64,000 nucleotides of DNA from Lachnospiraceae bacterium. GTDB taxonomy: Bacteria > Bacillota > Clostridia > Lachnospirales > Lachnospiraceae. The DNA lies in NCBI GenBank assembly GCA_022768465.1, contig JALELZ010000028.1, positions 1-64,000 on the forward strand, in the 5' to 3' direction. The translations under genes and the position numbers were made by a program. Below the pieces are notes generated by a model, which saw only the letters and a list, made by a program, of their open reading frames with translations, was not told the DNA's origin and made no database searches. Below, one piece after another: positions 35,499-44,216 of this stretch (positions within the stretch are counted from its first letter, which is position 1; each line of letters opens with the position of its first letter).

Positions 35499-36503
35499 AT
35501 GTCTATAAGCAGAGAACATTACAATGAAATAATGCGCATGATTTCAGAAAGACATTTTGCGGCTGTCAGAGAAAAGAATACAAGACAGGATGAAGTGTAT
35601 GAGGCAGTACCTGCATTTCGAGTATATGATGAGAGGCTTTCTGAGTTAAGATCCTTAGAGACCGAAGCAATGCTGCGTAAAAACAGTGAGCGTGTAGGGG
35701 AGCTGAGAGCTGAAAGAAAAAAGCTCAGTGAGAAAAAAAACAAGCTGCTGATATCTGCAGGTTATCCTGAGGATTATCTGAGCATACATTACCACTGTGC
35801 GGCCTGCGGCGATACCGGTTTTATAGAGAATGAAAAATGCGGATGCTTTAAGCAATTGGAATCAATTATGCTTAATCGCGAGTCGGGACTTCCGTCACTT
35901 ATGGAAAGAGAGAATTTCTCAACCTTTGATATGAGTGTGTTTGATGATGAAAGGCCTATAGAGGAGCTTTTACCAAAAAGGATAACACAATATGAGTATG
36001 TGAAGGGGCATGTGCTGCCGCGGATCAAAAAGTATCTGGAAAGCTTTGAGACAGAGGGCAGTCATAATATTTTACTGTTCGGGCCTGCAGGTACAGGAAA
36101 GACCTTTTTAAGCAACTGTATTGCAAAGGCACTTATAGAAAGACAGCATTCAGTTGTTTATGAAAGAGCCGGAGACATGTTCAGAGCTATGTCTAAGGCA
36201 GAATTCTCAAACGGCAAAAATGATGATGCTGACTATATTGGACAGCGAGTTACAGAATGTGAATTACTTATACTTGACGATCTTGGCACTGAATTTTCTA
36301 CCGAATATACAAGGTCAAGACTTTATTCAATAATTTCAGATAGACTTTCGTATGGATTATCTACTATAATATCTACGAATATGTCTATGAATCAGATCTG
36401 CTCCGGTTACGGAGAACGCATAAGTTCAAGATTTATGGGGCAATATATGCTGCTTCCGTTTTACGGCACAGACTTAAGAGTTATAAAGAGTAAAGGGGTA
36501 TGA
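35499..36503 (+). CDS. DnaC/DnaI-like helicase loader ATPase
   Basis: A 334-residue AAA+ protein that should load the replicative helicase. The charged coiled N-terminus is followed by a zinc site (Cys100, Cys103, Cys114, Cys116 in CAACGDTGF and CGC). The ATPase domain has Walker A LLFGPAGTGKT (about 192-202), Walker B LLILDDLGTEF and sensor 1 IISTNMS, with an arginine in ERISSRFMG. The domain order fits DnaI-type loaders more than short DnaC. AAGGAG lies nine bases upstream of the start. It is cotranscribed with the DnaD-like gene and abuts prs. Confidence 0.9.
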   Translation: MSISREHYNEIMRMISERHFAAVREKNTRQDEVYEAVPAFRVYDERLSELRSLETEAMLRKNSERVGELRAERKKLSEKKNKLLISAGYPEDYLSIHYHCAACGDTGFIENEKCGCFKQLESIMLNRESGLPSLMERENFSTFDMSVFDDERPIEELLPKRITQYEYVKGHVLPRIKKYLESFETEGSHNILLFGPAGTGKTFLSNCIAKALIERQHSVVYERAGDMFRAMSKAEFSNGKNDDADYIGQRVTECELLILDDLGTEFSTEYTRSRLYSIISDRLSYGLSTIISTNMSMNQICSGYGERISSRFMGQYMLLPFYGTDLRVIKSKGV

Positions 36504-36504
36504 T

Positions 36505-37725
36505 ATGGGAGAAGAGAAGGAAATATTTTCCAGATCAAGTGATTACGAGGTGGAGACTGTTCCTGTAGGTCCTATAGGAATAGTTCCGATGAAGGGCACC
36601 GAGGGCATGGCCGGCGTTATAGATTCCTTCCTTGTCGGATGGAGAAATGAAAGATTAAAGGACGAAAAAAATCAGCTTGCGTTTAAGGGCTATAATAAGG
36701 ATTCATATATAGTAGATTACGATGTTCCGAGATTTGGCTCAGGCGAGGGCAAGGGTGTTGTTAACAGCACAGTAAGAGGTCATGATCTTTATTTCCTTGT
36801 GGATGTTACCAATCATTCCATAAGCTATTCAATGGGCGGAATGCAGAATCATTATTCACCCGATGATCACTATCAGGATCTCAAGAGAGTAATAGCTGCA
36901 GCTGCAGGTCAGGCAAAACGCATGACAGTCATAATGCCTTTCCTTTATGAAGGAAGAGTGCATAACAGGAAGAACAGAGAGTCTCTTGACTGTGCACAGA
37001 TGCTTAAAGAGCTTGTAAGCATGGGCGTTGACAATGTAATAACTTTTGATGCTAATGATCCGAGAGTGGTTAATGCTATTCCGCTCAGCAGCTTTGATAC
37101 TATTTCACCGACATATCAGTACATAAAGGCTCTTTGCAATAAGTACGATGACATTATCATTGACAGCGATCACCTTATGACTATAAGCCCGGATGAATCC
37201 GGAATGAGCCGTGCAATATATCTTGCAAACGTACTCGGCGTTGATATGGGTATGTTCTACGAGAGAAGAGATTATACAAAGGTAGTGGACGGAGTTAACC
37301 CGGTAGTTGCTCATGAATATCTTGGAGCTTCCGTAGAGGGTAAGGATGTTATAATTGTTGATGATATGATTTCTTCCGGAGACAGCATTCTTGATGTAGC
37401 AAGACAGCTGAAGCTCAGAAAAGCCAAGAGAGTTTTCTGCTGCGTCAGCTACGGACTCTTCACAAGCGGCCTGGCAATGTTTGATGAGGCTTATGACAAT
37501 GGTATAATCGATAAGGTGTTTACTACAAACCTTATATATCAGTCTCCTGAGCTTGTTTCAAGAAAATGGTATGCTAATGTTAACATGGGTAAATATGTGG
37601 CTCTGCTTATAGACTATCTCAACCATGACGATTCGATCAGCGCGCTGCTTACACCTACTGACAGAATCAACCGTTTCCTTACAAAGTATAAGGAAAGACA
37701 GAGGAAGAAAGGCATCATTGAGTGA
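36505..37725 (+). CDS. prs: Ribose-phosphate pyrophosphokinase (long clostridial form)
   Basis: PRPP synthase transfers pyrophosphate from ATP to ribose 5-phosphate for nucleotide, histidine and tryptophan synthesis. The 406-residue protein is about 90 longer than classical Prs because of an N-terminal extension (to about 75) and insertions. Core elements remain: LVDVTNHS, RMTVIMPFLYEGRVHNRK, the ribose-phosphate loop DVIIVDDMISSGDSI (about 282-296) and a phosphoribosyltransferase-like end. The start follows the loader stop by one base. The conserved metal His and flexible-loop residues of classical class I enzymes are not obvious to me, so the kinetic class is uncertain. Confidence 0.88.
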   Translation: MGEEKEIFSRSSDYEVETVPVGPIGIVPMKGTEGMAGVIDSFLVGWRNERLKDEKNQLAFKGYNKDSYIVDYDVPRFGSGEGKGVVNSTVRGHDLYFLVDVTNHSISYSMGGMQNHYSPDDHYQDLKRVIAAAAGQAKRMTVIMPFLYEGRVHNRKNRESLDCAQMLKELVSMGVDNVITFDANDPRVVNAIPLSSFDTISPTYQYIKALCNKYDDIIIDSDHLMTISPDESGMSRAIYLANVLGVDMGMFYERRDYTKVVDGVNPVVAHEYLGASVEGKDVIIVDDMISSGDSILDVARQLKLRKAKRVFCCVSYGLFTSGLAMFDEAYDNGIIDKVFTTNLIYQSPELVSRKWYANVNMGKYVALLIDYLNHDDSISALLTPTDRINRFLTKYKERQRKKGIIE

Positions 37726-38876
37726 TTTCCTTCAGCAGAAAAATTACGGGCTTCAGCTTTATACTGACGATCTTTGTGATATGGATCCATGCTGTTAATG
37801 CCGGACTTTGCAGCCTTCAGCTTAATGACATAGCTTCAATTAATGAAGCGGCTGATATTGATGTTCAGCTTTTAAGCTCAGGCGTGGCTGCTGCAGCAGG
37901 AGGCTTCGGCATTAAGCTGTGCTTCTGTATACAAAAAATATTAGGAACGGGCCTCGGGCAGATAGCTGTCCCGGGGTTCTTTGCTATGAGCGGATATCTG
38001 TTTTTCAAAGATTCTGACAGGACTGTGGACCTTGCGTATTTCGTGAAGAAATGGAAAAGGCGCATAAGCTCACTCCTTATTCCGTTTTTATTATGGAATA
38101 CAATATATTACATAATATATGTAATTATCGGTAAGGCAGGTACGGATGCGAACTCAATATTTAACGGAGTGGTTTTCAATAGATATAATCCGGTATTCTG
38201 GTACCTGAGAGAACTCTTAGTGCTTACGGTACTGACACCGATTATTTATATTCTGCTGAAAAATAAAAATGCAGCGCTGTCAGTTCTTTGCTTAAGCTTT
38301 ATTTTAGCTGTATTTTATAATCTTCTTCCGTACCACATAGTAAATGAGGATGCCCTTTTTTATTATATGACAGGTGCTTTTGCTTCACTTCATCTGAAAT
38401 ATAGTGTCGAGACGGAAAATGCCAAGTGGAAAAAAATATTCATTTTAGCTTTGATGGCATTTGCGATGTTTGAATCTATATGCACTGTATGTGAAGGTTG
38501 GCTTAGAATGATTCTTTTAGGCACTATAGGAGGAAGGGCAGCAGGTTATATAATGCTGTTTTCTCTTATAAATCTGATATCCTCAAGAACGTCAAAGGCA
38601 TCAAAAGCATCCTATGATATGAAGTGCAAAAGTGATAAAGCCGGAGATGTGCCGGCATTTATGCAGTTCAACTTCCTGATATATGCACTCCATTATCTTG
38701 AAATCAGATTTTTCAGATTGTTATTTAAAGCGGTCGGAATGGATTTTATTATTACAGAATCGCTAGGGTTTTTACTTATGCCTGTATTCTGCACGGCAGT
38801 ATCTGTTGCTGTTGGTATTATAATGAAAAGATATATTCCTAAAACTTATAGGATATTGACAGGCGGAAGAGGCTGA
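37722..38876 (+). CDS. Membrane acyltransferase, acyltransferase-3 family
   Basis: A 384-residue polytopic protein with about ten hydrophobic spans. The N-terminal VIWIHA gives the family histidine. FFAMSGYLFF matches the usual FFxxSGFL, and FWYLRELLVLTVLTPIIYIL is the conserved mid-protein segment. Such enzymes acetylate or acylate wall polymers, exopolysaccharides or other surface sugars. The acceptor here is unknown. The GTG start overlaps the prs stop by four bases, so translation is coupled. Its composition (many ATA, TTT and TAT codons) is poorer than that of prs, as expected for a membrane protein. Confidence 0.82.
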   Translation: MISFSRKITGFSFILTIFVIWIHAVNAGLCSLQLNDIASINEAADIDVQLLSSGVAAAAGGFGIKLCFCIQKILGTGLGQIAVPGFFAMSGYLFFKDSDRTVDLAYFVKKWKRRISSLLIPFLLWNTIYYIIYVIIGKAGTDANSIFNGVVFNRYNPVFWYLRELLVLTVLTPIIYILLKNKNAALSVLCLSFILAVFYNLLPYHIVNEDALFYYMTGAFASLHLKYSVETENAKWKKIFILALMAFAMFESICTVCEGWLRMILLGTIGGRAAGYIMLFSLINLISSRTSKASKASYDMKCKSDKAGDVPAFMQFNFLIYALHYLEIRFFRLLFKAVGMDFIITESLGFLLMPVFCTAVSVAVGIIMKRYIPKTYRILTGGRG

Positions 38877-38971
38877 AAAAGAGCTTATACCGGTACATGG
38901 GAAAAAAGCATTAAAAGAAACAGATTTAAAAGATAATATTATTAAATAAAATCCTGATAGATATGGAAGTG

Positions 38972-39007
38972 AAAAAACGGTCATGCACAGAGCTGATGCA
39001 TGACCGT
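38972..39007. terminator. Bidirectional terminator between converging genes
   Basis: A perfect 11-bp stem ACGGTCATGCA (38977-38987) with TGCATGACCGT (38997-39007) has six T on the minus strand and TAATTGTATATTTT on the plus strand. It ends the minus-strand methyltransferase and probably the acyltransferase. Confidence 0.8.
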
Positions 39008-39030
39008 TAATTGTATATTTTATCTGATAT

Positions 39031-40017
39031 TCAGTGAGTCGGATCTGTATCGCCTACAAAGCGTCCGGATGCTCCCTCAGGCAGAATGAAGCTTAAAGCG
39101 TTATCAGTACCGTGAGCTGAAGGTGCAACGACAGGAAGTCCTATCTCGGAGGCTTCGGTATGCCCCGGATATTTGCTGCCTACAGCAAGATCAAGCATAT
39201 ACTTTAAAACTCCTGCCTGAAGACCTGTGGTGTAGCTGTTGATCAGGACAAAAAGAGGCTCATTACAAAGCACATTGGAGCAAAGCTCTACAAAAGGATA
39301 AATGCTGTCCTCTATCTTCCAGATTTCTCCTTTCGGTCCTCTGCCGTATGACGGAGGGTCCATGATTATCGCATCGTATTTGCTGCCGCGTCTTATCTCA
39401 CGTTCAACAAACTTTCCGCAGTCGTCAACAAGCCAGCGTATATGTGCGTCGCCCAACCCGGATGAGACTGCATTTTCCTTTGCCCAGGCTACCATACCTT
39501 TTGACGCATCTACATGAACGACCTCGGCACCTGCTGCTGCAGCAGCCATTGTCGCACCGCCGGTATAGGCAAAGAGATTTAAGACTTTTACAGGTCTGCC
39601 TATACCTTTTTCCTTAAGAAGCCTGATCCTGCTCTTTATTAATGAATAACTCCAATCCCAGTTTACTGCCTGTTCGGGAAAAACTCCCGTGTGCTTAAAT
39701 GCAAACGGTTTAAGATGAAAGGTGATGTCCTTTGTCTCTTCGGAGTCAGAGCCTGAAGCTTGTCTGTCGCTGTTTTTTCCTAATGTATAATGTATATCCC
39801 AGCTTTCAGGAAGGTCAAAGAACTCCCATTCTCCGCCGCCCTTTGAGGAACGATGGTAATGAGCGTTAGGACGCTTCCATGCCTTGGAGGCATTTTTCTT
39901 ATTCCATATTACCTGAGGATCCGGTCTGATGAGTCTGTAGCCGCCCCAGTCCTCGAGTTTTTCACCTGAAGCTGTATCCAAGACACGATAATCTTCCCAA
40001 TTGTCTGCTGTCCACAT
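39031..40017 (-). CDS. Class I SAM-dependent methyltransferase (RlmI/COG1092-like)
   Basis: A 328-residue protein. The N-terminal 110 residues (WEDYRVLDTASGEKLEDWGGY, RPDPQVIW) precede a Rossmann methyltransferase domain. Motif I is VLNLFAYTGGATMAAAAAGA (about 155-174), motif II VVHVDASKGMVAWAKENA, and the catalytic-type motif IV DAIIMDPPSYGRGP. The DPPSYG sequence is typical of RNA cytosine-C5 or related methyltransferases such as RlmI/RlmK, which modify 23S rRNA. The substrate is inferred only. No PUA domain is recognisable at the N-terminus. CGGAG lies about seven bases before the ATG. Confidence 0.82.
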   Translation of the reverse strand: MWTADNWEDYRVLDTASGEKLEDWGGYRLIRPDPQVIWNKKNASKAWKRPNAHYHRSSKGGGEWEFFDLPESWDIHYTLGKNSDRQASGSDSEETKDITFHLKPFAFKHTGVFPEQAVNWDWSYSLIKSRIRLLKEKGIGRPVKVLNLFAYTGGATMAAAAAGAEVVHVDASKGMVAWAKENAVSSGLGDAHIRWLVDDCGKFVEREIRRGSKYDAIIMDPPSYGRGPKGEIWKIEDSIYPFVELCSNVLCNEPLFVLINSYTTGLQAGVLKYMLDLAVGSKYPGHTEASEIGLPVVAPSAHGTDNALSFILPEGASGRFVGDTDPTH

Positions 40018-40085
40018 ATTGTTATCTCCGTATTTATTATCTTATATATTTATATATGTAATCATACCTGATCGTATACGCGAAA

Positions 40086-40114
40086 ATTATATCAATTATG
40101 AAACGTTTAGTAAA
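40086..40114 (-). promoter_or_regulatory. Promoter of the methyltransferase gene
   Basis: On the minus strand TTTACT is followed after 17 bases by a perfect TATAAT, about 70 bases before the start codon. The rest of the 290-base divergent spacer (40018-40307) is AT-rich, with a CTTGTA-AG-TACAAG inverted repeat near 40213-40226 and a weak plus-strand TTGTTA-19-TATAAT (40232-40262). Confidence 0.5.
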
Positions 40115-40307
40115 CATTTTAAGATCTGATAAGGATTCGGCAGGAGGTATCATTAAATGTGGTTTTGAAAAATTTTGAAATAATTTGTAATATATTAGAA
40201 AGTATTTATTTCTTGTAAGTACAAGATATTGTTGTTATACTTCACAATAGAATGAATATAATACAGCCTGAAAGGGCTGATAGATAATTGTTATCCGGAG
40301 AGAAGCT

Positions 40308-41672
40308 ATGAGAAAATTTTTAAAAACTGCCATAGCAGCTATTGCCATGACGGCTGCACTTTCATCCGCAGCTTATGCAGCAGGTGGATGGACCAAGGAA
40401 AATAATACATGGGTCTACTATGATAACAGCGGATCCAAGGCTGTTAATACCTGGAAGCAGAGTGCGGACGGAGGTTATTATTATCTTGACGGATACGGCA
40501 ATATGGTAATCAATTCGTTCATTGACAGTGAGAGATATGTAGATGCCGATGGCCGAATGGTAACCTCGGGCTGGAGACAGATCAACTCCAAATGGTATTA
40601 TTTTGATTCCAACGGAAAAACTGTCAAAAATAAAGCCAAGCAGATAAACGGGGTATATTATTTCTTCGGTGACGACGGATACATGATCACAGGCTGGGTG
40701 CATGATGATAATAACTGGTATTATTGTGACCTTTCCGACGGACACATGTATGTCAATACGTGGAAGCAGCTTGAGCCTTCGGATGAAATGTATATAGATG
40801 ATTCAACATCCAACAGATCTGTCACAGAGAAGACAGACACAAACTGGTTTTATTTCCAGTCTACAGGCAAGGTGGCGAGAGCCAATGATTCCGAGGAATT
40901 TAAGGATTACACAATAAACGGCCTGCATTACTGCTTTGACGAGTACGGAAGGCTGACCACAGGCTGGGCTAAGGTTAAGGATGCTACACCGAAGATAGCC
41001 GGATATAAGTATTACAATGATGATGCATCTCTAGGTGTTTACGGAGCGGCCCATACAGGATGGCTTTCAGCATATCCGCCTGAGAATGAAGATCTCGGAA
41101 GTGATGTTGTATGGTATTACTTTGATTCAAAGGGAACACCTTACTGCGGAAATGATGTATCAACAAATGATGACGATGAAACACTTGAAGCAAAGTTCAG
41201 AAGAATCACTAAAGGTACAAAGACCAGCACATTTCTCTTCAATGAACTCGGAAATCCTGTACACGGTCTGAGAAAGGTCAGAAAGAAGGATGGAACAGTT
41301 ACAAGCATGTACTTCGGCACAAAACAGGAAAGCTGCCTGCAGCTTGGTGAAAAGAGTATAACAGAGGCTGACGGAACCATATCCACCTTCCACTTCGATA
41401 ACAGCGGATACGGAACAAACGGAGTTAAGGGCAATAAGCTCTATTATATGGGCAAGCTTCAGAAGGCGACAGATGACAGCTATGCTTATTACACCGTAGG
41501 CGGAACGACATACCTTGTTAATAAAACTGGAACCATTGTCAAGAATCATAATTCAAAAAAGGATCCGACAGACGTAGAATACAGATCTGATTCATCCGGA
41601 AGAAAATCCGGCGGTACAGAAAGCGATTCAGAGCTGAATGTTCCTTCTTTTGAGACAACAGAGATCAACTAA
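40308..41672 (+). CDS. Secreted choline-binding-repeat (cell-wall-binding) protein
   Basis: A 454-residue exported protein. A signal peptide of about 25 residues ends SSAAYAAGG. Nearly the whole mature chain then consists of 20-residue aromatic/glycine repeats of cell-wall-binding type, for example NTWVYYDNSGSKAVNTWKQ, GWRQINSKWYYFDSNGKTV and GWVHDDNNWYYCDLSDGHM. Later repeats become irregular, with acidic insertions (YPPENEDLG, NDDDETLEAKF). No catalytic domain is apparent, so it is probably a structural or adhesive surface protein attached to phosphocholine on wall or membrane polymers. The C-terminal 40 residues are polar and unstructured. A terminator follows. Confidence 0.85.
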   Translation: MRKFLKTAIAAIAMTAALSSAAYAAGGWTKENNTWVYYDNSGSKAVNTWKQSADGGYYYLDGYGNMVINSFIDSERYVDADGRMVTSGWRQINSKWYYFDSNGKTVKNKAKQINGVYYFFGDDGYMITGWVHDDNNWYYCDLSDGHMYVNTWKQLEPSDEMYIDDSTSNRSVTEKTDTNWFYFQSTGKVARANDSEEFKDYTINGLHYCFDEYGRLTTGWAKVKDATPKIAGYKYYNDDASLGVYGAAHTGWLSAYPPENEDLGSDVVWYYFDSKGTPYCGNDVSTNDDDETLEAKFRRITKGTKTSTFLFNELGNPVHGLRKVRKKDGTVTSMYFGTKQESCLQLGEKSITEADGTISTFHFDNSGYGTNGVKGNKLYYMGKLQKATDDSYAYYTVGGTTYLVNKTGTIVKNHNSKKDPTDVEYRSDSSGRKSGGTESDSELNVPSFETTEIN

Positions 41673-41715
41673 TTCTGTATTAAAAAAAGAACATAAAACA
41701 CTAAACATAAACGAT

Positions 41716-41744
41716 AAAGCGCTTGCAATAGCAGGCGCTTTTAT
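41716..41744 (+). terminator. Terminator of the choline-binding protein gene
   Basis: AAAGCGCTTGC (41716-41726) pairs with GCAGGCGCTTT (41731-41741), with one G-T and a 4-nt loop, followed by TTATG. The S10 promoter elements overlap its right half. Confidence 0.7.
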
Positions 41745-41752
41745 GTTATATT
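41723..41752 (+). promoter_or_regulatory. Candidate S10-operon promoter overlapping the upstream terminator
   Basis: TTGCAA (41723-41728) and TATATT (41747-41752) are 18 bases apart. The -35 lies inside the terminator hairpin of the previous gene. It is the best match in the 333-base gap before rpsJ and would give a leader of about 245 bases. Confidence 0.4.
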
Positions 41753-41759
41753 ATTCGGG

Positions 41760-42005
41760 CTGTGGCATGATAGCGTTGATTCGTAAGGTTGCTGCGGAAC
41801 GCAAAAACATAAGCGTCTGCAGGTTTTTACGGGGAGCGAATGTCAAGACAAATCGTTGGCGACAAGTCACTGTACCAAATTTAGGCTCCGGCATAAGACC
41901 GGAAAGCGGGGTGCATGTTGTAAGATATGCGACACACCCGACAACGTGTACAGTCACCACTTGTCGTACTAAGTCAAAAAGTACGAATAGGAGGCGACTT
42001 TTTTT
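41760..42005 (+). promoter_or_regulatory. Structured leader of the S10 operon
   Basis: A long-range stem joins CGACAAGT + ACTGTAC (41860-41875) with GTACAGT + ACTTGTCG (41948-41966), 15 bp in two blocks. It encloses a CCGG/CCGG hairpin and a GGGTG/CACCC pairing. Next to it, TCGTAC/GTACGA (41964-41969 with 41981-41986) competes with the outer stem, and AAGTC/GACTT (41971-41975 with 41996-42000) would enclose the AGGAGG of rpsJ. This is the form expected of an autogenous ribosomal-protein control element, but I do not recognise the family. Confidence 0.5.
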
Positions 42006-42449
42006 ATGGCAAAACAGATTATGAGGATCACACTCAAGGCTTATGATCACACACTTGTAGATCAGTCAGCCGCAAAGATCGTTGAGAGCTGCAAGAAGAC
42101 AGGCTCAGAGGTAAACGGACCGGTTCCGCTTCCAACTAAGAGAGAGGTTGTTACAATCCTCCGCGCTGTTCACAAGTATAAGGACAGCCGTGAGCAGTTC
42201 GAGCAGAGAACACACAAGAGACTTATCGATGTTGTTAATCCTGGTCCTAAGACAATGGATACACTTCAGAGACTTGATATGCCTGCAGGTGTTTACATCG
42301 ACGTTCAGATGAAGACTGAGGGTGAGAAGACAAGATCACCAAAGAAGCAGCTTATCACTAAGCCAGCTCCAAGAAAGGCTCCTGCCAAGAGACCGGCAGC
42401 AAAGAAGCCTGCACCAAAGAAAACTCCGGTTGAATCAACCGAAGAATAA
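42006..42449 (+). CDS. rpsJ: Ribosomal protein S10 with C-terminal basic extension
   Basis: The 30S head protein and NusE antitermination factor. Residues 1-103 are normal S10 ([73 protein letters not shown]). About 44 extra residues follow, rich in Lys, Pro and Ala, with [21 protein letters not shown] and an acidic end. Family members usually stop near residue 102-105. The reading frame is clean and ends at a TAA. AGGAGG is 11 bases before the ATG, separated by a run of T. It is the first gene of the S10-spc-alpha supercluster. Confidence 0.95.
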   Translation: MAKQIMRITLKAYDHTLVDQSAAKIVESCKKTGSEVNGPVPLPTKREVVTILRAVHKYKDSREQFEQRTHKRLIDVVNPGPKTMDTLQRLDMPAGVYIDVQMKTEGEKTRSPKKQLITKPAPRKAPAKRPAAKKPAPKKTPVESTEE

Positions 42450-42579
42450 AACAGGACATCACCTGTTATAAACAGAAAGCACCTTTCATCTTCATATAAT
42501 ATATATGTAAGATGCGCTGGTCTTTCATGAATGCCGCATCGCTCGGTGTTCCGCTGTAGATTATCCAAGGAGGAAAATG

Positions 42580-43215
42580 ATGAAAAAAGCAATTCTTGCT
42601 ACTAAGGTCGGAATGACACAGATCTTCGCTGAAACAGGCGAGCTCATTCCGGTAACAGTACTGCTCGCAGGCCCATGCGTAGTTACTCAGGTTAAGACTG
42701 AGGAGACAGACGGCTACAATGCAGTACAGGTTGGATTCTCTGATATGAGAGAGAAGCTTATCAACAAGCCTGAAAAGGGTGTGTTCGATAAGGCTGGCGT
42801 ATCTGTTAAAAGATACTTAAGAGAGTTCAGATTTGACAATGCTTCAGAGTACAACGTGAAGGATGAGATCAAGGCTGATATCTTCGAAGTTGGCGACAAG
42901 GTTGATGCAACAGCAATCACAAAGGGTCACGGCTTCCAGGGTGCCATCAAGAGACACGGACAGCACAGAGGACCTATGAAGCACGGTTCAAAGTTCCACA
43001 GACACCAGGGTTCAAACGGACCTGCTACAACACCTGGACGCGTTGCCAAGGGTAAGGCCATGCCCGGACATATGGGATCTGTACAGAGAACTATTCAGAA
43101 TCTTGAGATTATCAGAGTTGATGCAGAGAACAATCTGCTGTTGGTTAAGGGTTCAGTACCAGGACCAAAGAAGTCCCTTATAACCATCAAAGAGTCTGTA
43201 AAAGCATCTAAGTAA
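42580..43215 (+). CDS. rplC: Ribosomal protein L3
   Basis: A 50S protein binding near the peptidyl transferase centre and the start of 23S domain VI. 211 residues with [16 protein letters not shown] at the N-terminus and the long loop [30 protein letters not shown]. The second ATG (42580) is chosen over 42577 because AAGGAGG lies six bases before it and family proteins begin MKKAI. A 130-base spacer after rpsJ, unusually long for this operon, contains an AT-rich hairpin CATCTT/AAGATG near 42490-42515. Confidence 0.97.
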   Translation: MKKAILATKVGMTQIFAETGELIPVTVLLAGPCVVTQVKTEETDGYNAVQVGFSDMREKLINKPEKGVFDKAGVSVKRYLREFRFDNASEYNVKDEIKADIFEVGDKVDATAITKGHGFQGAIKRHGQHRGPMKHGSKFHRHQGSNGPATTPGRVAKGKAMPGHMGSVQRTIQNLEIIRVDAENNLLLVKGSVPGPKKSLITIKESVKASK

Positions 43216-43243
43216 TTTGATGGAAGGAAAGGAGGACTAAAAA

Positions 43244-43864
43244 ATGGCAAATGTATCTGTATTCGATATGCAGGGCAATGAAGTCGGAAAGATGGAGCTC
43301 AATGACGCCGTATTCGGTGTTGAGGTAAATGAAAACCTTGTTCATGAAGCTGTAGTTGCTCACCTTGCAAACAAGCGTCAGGGCACACAGAAGGCAAAGA
43401 CCAGATCAGAAGTTTCAGGAGGCGGAAGAAAGCCTTGGAGACAGAAGGGAACAGGTCATGCAAGACAGGGCTCAACAAGAGCACCTCAGTGGACAGGCGG
43501 CGGAGTTGTATTCGCACCGGTACCAAGAGATTACTCTGTATCAATGAACAAGAAGGCAAAGAGAGCTGCTCTTAAGTCAGCACTTACAAGCCGTGTTGAG
43601 GCTGGAAAGCTTATCGTTCTTGACGAGCTTAAGCTTGATGCTATAAAGACAAAGGATTTCGCAAAGGTTCTCTCAGCACTTAAGGTTGAGAAGGCACTTG
43701 TTGTTCTCGATAAGTTAGATGAGAACGTTATCCTTTCAGCAAGAAACATTCCTACAGTAAAGACAACTCAGGTTAATACACTCAATACATATGATGTAAT
43801 GAAGTATTCAACAGTTGTTGCTACAAAGCAGGCAGTTTCAAACATTGAGGAGGTATATGCATAA
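43244..43864 (+). CDS. rplD: Ribosomal protein L4
   Basis: A 50S protein lining the exit tunnel and, in E. coli, the autogenous repressor of the S10 operon. At 206 residues it has the usual length, with the tunnel loop GGRKPWRQKGTGHARQGSTR. Start preceded by AAGGAGGAC. It overlaps rplW by one base. If the leader at 41760-42005 is autogenous, L4 is the first candidate ligand by analogy. Confidence 0.97.
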   Translation: MANVSVFDMQGNEVGKMELNDAVFGVEVNENLVHEAVVAHLANKRQGTQKAKTRSEVSGGGRKPWRQKGTGHARQGSTRAPQWTGGGVVFAPVPRDYSVSMNKKAKRAALKSALTSRVEAGKLIVLDELKLDAIKTKDFAKVLSALKVEKALVVLDKLDENVILSARNIPTVKTTQVNTLNTYDVMKYSTVVATKQAVSNIEEVYA

Positions 43865-44163
43865 TGGCAGCTTTAGCATACTATGATGTCATTCTGAAGC
43901 CTGTAGTTACAGAGTCTTCTATGAATATGATGGCAGAAAACAAGTACACCTTCCTCGTAGCTCCTGAGGCAACAAAGTCACAGGTCAAGGAAGCTGTTGA
44001 GAAGCTTTTCCCTGGAACAAAGGTTGAGTCAGTCAACACAATGAACAGAGCTGGAAAGCAGAAGAGAAGAGGAATGGTCTTTGGAACGACAGCAAAGACA
44101 AAGAAAGCTATCGTTACACTGACAAAGGATTCAAAGCCGATTGAGATATATCAGGGTCTTTGA
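43864..44163 (+). CDS. rplW: Ribosomal protein L23
   Basis: A 99-residue 50S protein at the tunnel exit that docks trigger factor and SRP. Recognised by YYDVILKPVVTESSMNMM and NTMNRAGKQKRRGMVFGTT. Its ATG overlaps the rplD stop by one base, with GAGGAGG located inside the end of rplD. Confidence 0.97.
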   Translation: MAALAYYDVILKPVVTESSMNMMAENKYTFLVAPEATKSQVKEAVEKLFPGTKVESVNTMNRAGKQKRRGMVFGTTAKTKKAIVTLTKDSKPIEIYQGL

Positions 44164-44216
44164 TAAATATGCAGACATTCACTGCGACAATAAATGAAAA
44201 GGAGAAAAAATAAGTC

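Noticed and set aside
36505-37725. Frameshifted or fused prs because of its 406-residue length
   Set aside because: The frame is continuous and the PRPP-binding loop is intact. A similarly long PRPP synthase is, as I recall, usual in related Clostridia.
40308-41672. Toxin- or lysin-like enzyme
   Set aside because: Apart from the signal peptide and wall-binding repeats, no amidase, lysozyme, protease or glucosyltransferase motif can be seen.
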